A stretch of DNA of 37,572 nt from Acidobacteriota bacterium (lineage in GTDB: Bacteria; Acidobacteriota; Terriglobia; Acidiferrales; UBA7541): positions 1-37,572 of the forward strand of contig JAKBLM010000043.1 of the NCBI GenBank assembly GCA_021832085.1, in the 5' to 3' direction. A program made the translations under genes and the position numbers. Of the stretch, positions 34,719 through 37,572 are shown in pieces. Below the pieces are notes generated by a model. It saw only the letters and a program-made list of their open reading frames with translations. It did not search any database and was not told the DNA's origin. How positions within the stretch are numbered: the first letter of the stretch is position 1; every line of letters begins with the position of its first letter.

Positions 34719-34922
34719 ATGGATGATCCAACCATCGTCGGTGCGGGCAAGGCCCCCCATCGCTCCCCGTCGGTCGAGCAAGCCTCGCTGCTTTGGGCCC
34801 AACTGGCGGTCACCGAGGCATGTGTGTCAGGCGCTTGCGACATCTGTCTCTGCCAGGACGCCTGCGATTTATTCGGCCAGCACTGGGAGGACTCGCATCG
34901 ATTCAGCCCTCCAGCGGAGTAA
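34719..34922 (+). pseudogene. Truncated duplicate of the thiolase N-terminus
   Basis: The ORF of 67 residues starts MDDPTIVGAGKAPHRSPSVE, with GAGGAG before the ATG. It aligns with the next gene (MNDVAIVGAGMTPCRSRWVE) at about half of the first 42 positions: IVGAG, RS..VE, AQ.AV.EA. DNA similarity is also visible. After residue 42 it diverges into a Cys-rich stretch (ACVSGACDICLCQDAC). It ends 22 nt before the intact thiolase start. This is best read as a decayed tandem duplicate; translation as a separate Cys-rich peptide cannot be excluded. Confidence 0.5.
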
Positions 34923-34944
34923 AAACCAAATCAGGAGCAACACT

Positions 34945-36144
34945 GTGAACGATGTAGCCATCGTTGGCGCAGGGATGACCCCGTGTCGTTCCCGATGGGT
35001 GGAGAAGACGTTCTGGGAACTGGCACAAATGGCGGTCAGTGAAGCGGTTCACGACGCCGGCATCCACATCCAGGAAGTGGAGGCCGGTGTCGCCGGTATC
35101 TACAACGACATCTTCGAATTTCAGGCCATTCCCGAAAGCGGTTTCCAGGGAATCATCGGTCTTCAGAATAAGCCGCTGATGCGCGTCACCAATGGTGGCG
35201 CCACCGGCGCCTATGCCATGCTCGCGGCCTACAACATGGTCGCCAGCGGCCAGTACGATCTTATGGTCGTCGTGGGCGTCGAAAAGGCGCTCGACTGTTA
35301 CGATTATCAGGCCGAAAGCAACACGCCGGCCGTCGTGCAGACCATCGGTTATTCCTGGGATCCTTGGTTTGAGCGGCCGCTCGGGGCGCACGCCTCGGAA
35401 AGCTATGCCGAAGTCATCCAGGCCTACATGGACGAGCACCCGGGCGATCTCGCCCCCACCGCCCGTGCCCGCATCGTCGAACTCCTCTGCGAGCAGGCGC
35501 AGAACAACCCTTACGCGCAGCGCCGCGGCGAGAAAGTCACCGCCGAGCAGGTGCTCCATTCCCGCTATGTCGTCTATCCCGTTCGCGTGCTGGAGACCTG
35601 CGTCTACACCGAAGGCGCCTGCGCCTTGATCTTTGCCTCCGCGAAAATGGCCGAGAAAATCAAGGAACGCAACGGCCGCGAGCCCATCTGGCTCACCGGC
35701 GTCGGCGCGGCCAACGAGCCCTACTTCGTCGGCAACGACATCACCCGCTACAAGGTGCTCCATCGCATCTATTCCGATCACGTCGCCACCAAAAAGGCTT
35801 TGCAGATGGCCGGCATTGGCATCAACGACGTCCAGGTGATCGAGTTGCACGACGCTTTCATTCCCCAGCTCATGATCACCCTCGCCGAGATGGGCGTCGT
35901 CCCGCCCGGCCGCGCCAACGATCTGGTCGAGGAGGGCATCATTCTGCCCGGCGGCAAGCTGCTGGTGAATCCTTCGGGCGGCCTCGTCTTCGGCGGCCAC
36001 TTCGTCGGCGGTTCCAACATGATGTCAACCTGGAGTGCCATGCGAGAAATGAGAGCCAGGAATTTTGAGCATGGCCTTATCCACGGCACGGGCGCGTCGC
36101 TTTCGATGTATGGCGTGGCGATGGTGCTCGAGAGGAGGGCCTGA
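34945..36144 (+). CDS. Thiolase-like protein lacking the nucleophilic cysteine
   Basis: This 399-residue SCP2-type thiolase-fold protein starts at GTG, 7 nt after AGGAGC. Where thiolases have N-A-C-A-S-G, this has N83-G-G-A-T-G88 (VTNGGATGAYAML), so the acyl-carrying Cys is Gly85. His302 (ELHDAFIPQL) and His352 (GGLVFGGHFVGG, normally GHP) are retained. Loss of the Cys with a downstream DUF35 protein is the hallmark of Ltp2-type aldolases in steroid side-chain degradation, which cleave a C-C bond without acyl-enzyme. Aldolase-type activity, or a structural role, is my inference. The DUF35-SCP2 gene follows 2 nt later. Confidence 0.85.
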   Translation: MNDVAIVGAGMTPCRSRWVEKTFWELAQMAVSEAVHDAGIHIQEVEAGVAGIYNDIFEFQAIPESGFQGIIGLQNKPLMRVTNGGATGAYAMLAAYNMVASGQYDLMVVVGVEKALDCYDYQAESNTPAVVQTIGYSWDPWFERPLGAHASESYAEVIQAYMDEHPGDLAPTARARIVELLCEQAQNNPYAQRRGEKVTAEQVLHSRYVVYPVRVLETCVYTEGACALIFASAKMAEKIKERNGREPIWLTGVGAANEPYFVGNDITRYKVLHRIYSDHVATKKALQMAGIGINDVQVIELHDAFIPQLMITLAEMGVVPPGRANDLVEEGIILPGGKLLVNPSGGLVFGGHFVGGSNMMSTWSAMREMRARNFEHGLIHGTGASLSMYGVAMVLERRA

Positions 36145-36146
36145 GC

Positions 36147-37220
36147 ATGGCACAAACGAAAAAAGCAGAGGCTTCCGCAAAAGGTAAGGCCCGGCCGGTG
36201 ATTCCGGCCACGATGCTCCCCATGGAGGGAATCAGCGAAGTCCACGTGCCGGAAGGAATCTATCTCCAGCGCAACGACGCGATGTTCACAGGCATGAAGC
36301 ACTCGCAGGGCGAATTCTCCGATTTTTTCCGCGCCCTGCGCGACGAGGGCAAGGTGCTGGGCAATCGTTGTCCCGAGTGCCGGCACCTGATCATCCCGCC
36401 GTTCATGCTCCGCTGTCCCGCCTGCAATTTCGTCGAAATGAAACCGGAATACGTCAAGGACACCGGCGTCATGGCCGCCACTCCCGTCATCACCGTATTT
36501 GCCCCCAGCCGCTTCAAGGGCCAGGAACCGTTCGGCACCGGCCGTGTGTTTCTGGAAACCGCCGACGGGAAGCTTTCCGACACGGCGATGCTCCTTCGCG
36601 TCCGCACCACTCGCGGCACCATCCGCCCGGGGATCTATAAAAGAGGTACGCCGGTCAAGATCGCCTTCTACGATTCCCGCCAGGGCGAGATGCTCGACGT
36701 CTTCGCCGTGCCGCAAGACGAGCTGACGCCGCAGCAACTCGCCAAGAGCCCGCTCCTCGAGAGCGAGATCGAGTGGGGCCGTCTCTCGGAGATGGAATTC
36801 GGCAAGCCCTCGCCGGAGCAGCAGAAGGTCTTCAAGGAAGTCCGCCTGCATTTCCAGAAACTCGCCGAAATGATTACCCGCAGCCAGCGAGCCACCGCCA
36901 ACATGGCCAACTGGCGCCGCACGGTCAACGTCCGGACCGGCGGTGGAACCTTCAGCTTCGTTGTCAATCAGGGCAAATTGCAGGTTCGGAACACGGCCGC
37001 GAAGAATCCCGATCTCGTCGTGGCCATCGAAGACCCGGCGATCCTGCTCACCTGGCTGCACGATAGCACCCAGCCCTCCGGCGACCACGTGAAGAGTCCC
37101 GCGCTGACCGACTTGGTGATCGAAGGGACTCTCGTCCTCAATAAGCCCGAACTCGAGACGATCACCCGTCTCGATCGCGTGCCGCGCTCGCTCCGCCGCG
37201 ACAACGTGGTCAGCAAGTAA
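36147..37220 (+). CDS. DUF35 OB-fold/zinc-ribbon protein fused to an SCP2-like domain
   Basis: This 357-residue protein has a zinc ribbon (C75-x2-C78 ... C90-x2-C93, in GNRCPECRHL and LRCPACNF) and then an OB fold (about 100-205) typical of DUF35/ChsH2-like acyl-CoA-binding partners. The C-terminal 120 residues (about 235-350) contain TFSFVVNQGKLQVRNTAAKN and LVVAIEDPAILLTWLHD, which resemble a sterol-carrier-protein-2 lipid-binding domain. The first 30 residues are a Lys/Ala-rich extension. It starts 2 nt after the thiolase-like gene, so the products probably form a complex acting on a CoA-linked lipid or steroid-like substrate. The fusion suggests lipid handover; that is inference. Confidence 0.85.
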   Translation: MAQTKKAEASAKGKARPVIPATMLPMEGISEVHVPEGIYLQRNDAMFTGMKHSQGEFSDFFRALRDEGKVLGNRCPECRHLIIPPFMLRCPACNFVEMKPEYVKDTGVMAATPVITVFAPSRFKGQEPFGTGRVFLETADGKLSDTAMLLRVRTTRGTIRPGIYKRGTPVKIAFYDSRQGEMLDVFAVPQDELTPQQLAKSPLLESEIEWGRLSEMEFGKPSPEQQKVFKEVRLHFQKLAEMITRSQRATANMANWRRTVNVRTGGGTFSFVVNQGKLQVRNTAAKNPDLVVAIEDPAILLTWLHDSTQPSGDHVKSPALTDLVIEGTLVLNKPELETITRLDRVPRSLRRDNVVSK

Positions 37221-37280
37221 CCGGCCGGCGTCAGCGGCGGCCAAACCCTGCCTGGCTGGCCGCCGTCTCACCAAAATAAA

Positions 37281-37312
37281 GGGAGGGCCGAACCCCCAGG
37301 TTCGGCCCTCCC
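37281..37312 (+). terminator. Rho-independent-type terminator of the thiolase operon
   Basis: A perfect 13-bp stem with a 6-nt loop (GGGAGGGCCGAAC, CCCCAG, GTTCGGCCCTCCC) lies 60 nt after the DUF35 stop. A poly-T tail is lacking on this strand; an AAAATAAA run lies on its upstream side, giving a T-rich tail in the other orientation, so it may act bidirectionally. Confidence 0.85.
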
Positions 37313-37489
37313 CGTCTCACGCCCCGCTCCGGTCGTGCTGGTCGTTTCGGTCACCCGGCCCGGCCTCCACTCCCCATCGGCGCGGCACAACAAATTAAAG
37401 GTTACGGGGCACGACGCCACCGCGACCTCGATCATCTGCCTTTGCGGGTGCTCCATGCTCGGTTTGAAGCTGTGAAAAAACTATTGCAG

Positions 37490-37572
37490 ATGAGCGCGAG
37501 TTCCGTAATCTTGCGGGATGAGCCAAGCAAATTTCTCCAGTCAATCTTTGATTCGCTACGTGAACCGGCAGC
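37490..37572 (+). CDS. Possible start of an unidentified gene, cut by the window end
   Basis: An open frame begins ATG at 37490 (MSASSVILRDEPSKFLQSIF...) and runs off the window. A second frame from ATG 37518 (MSQANFSSQS...) is also open. Neither has a strong ribosome binding site and no function can be assigned from fewer than 30 codons. Confidence 0.25.
   Translation, partial: MSASSVILRDEPSKFLQSIFDSLREPA

Noticed and set aside
34945..36144. Reading the protein as an ordinary acetyl-CoA acetyltransferase
   Set aside because: The nucleophilic Cys position is Gly, so a standard thiolase reaction is not supported.
37268..37456. 62-codon minus-strand ORF downstream of the DUF35 gene
   Set aside because: It reads through the strong terminator hairpin, has no ribosome binding site and only weak protein character.
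1..37572. Search for CRISPR arrays, rRNA and tRNA genes
   Set aside because: No regularly spaced repeats and no conserved rRNA or tRNA segments were seen on either strand.

Overview
The window looks like a chromosomal segment of an Acidobacteriota (Terriglobia-like soil or peat) bacterium. The grounds are high GC, several secreted peptidases, S46 and M14 family enzymes, and four decayed pieces of a short paralogous protein family (a C-terminal 'LRYEA..DR..D.TLGQLERLQRMR.GQP' block, with an N-terminal 'SGGPRT..GKQRS..NA.KHGL' block in the fullest copy) that I associate with acidobacterial genomes. The taxonomic call is an inference from gene content. No rRNA, tRNA or CRISPR array was seen.

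Region 1 (1-2060) is an accessory island. The end of an IS21-family element, with the first codons of istA, occupies 1-128 and cuts off a RecB/Cas4-like PD-(D/E)XK nuclease gene. Upstream, on the same minus strand and translationally coupled, lie a frameshifted single-strand-binding-like gene and an intact Rad52/ERF-like putative annealing protein. The cassette promoter carries a 14-bp palindromic operator inside its spacer and a second one over its -10 and start region. A 54-residue basic protein gene lies divergently on the other side. This looks like a phage-type recombination module that is being inactivated.

Region 2 (2060-7460) holds a coupled SNF2 helicase and SWIM zinc-finger pair flanked by remnants of the paralogous family. 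Region 3 (7460-14320) has a 2Fe-2S ferredoxin/O-methyltransferase fusion, a secreted S9 peptidase and, convergent to it, a secreted M14 carboxypeptidase-like protein of 1014 residues.

Region 4 (14900-24810) is central nitrogen and carbon metabolism. A plus-strand korDABC 2-oxoacid:ferredoxin oxidoreductase operon is followed by a 2,4-diaminopentanoate-dehydrogenase-like gene. It converges, across a strong bidirectional terminator, on a minus-strand group of cyclic-2,3-diphosphoglycerate-synthetase-like GTPase, ornithine carbamoyltransferase, carbamate kinase, aspartate carbamoyltransferase and ornithine aminotransferase. Together these connect ornithine/citrulline, carbamoyl phosphate, pyrimidine precursors and 2-oxoacids.

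Region 5 (25320-37572) has a 2OG-Fe(II) oxygenase with a RidA-like protein, an MFS transporter, a secreted S46 dipeptidyl peptidase (DPP7 type), a heme-A-synthase-like membrane protein, a DUF3311/sodium-solute symporter pair, a C-terminal J-domain protein, and a thiolase-like/DUF35-SCP2 pair ending at a strong hairpin terminator. The thiolase-like protein lacks the usual nucleophilic cysteine and is preceded by a truncated duplicate of its own N-terminus. This pair and the operator-controlled recombination cassette are the parts most worth a second look.
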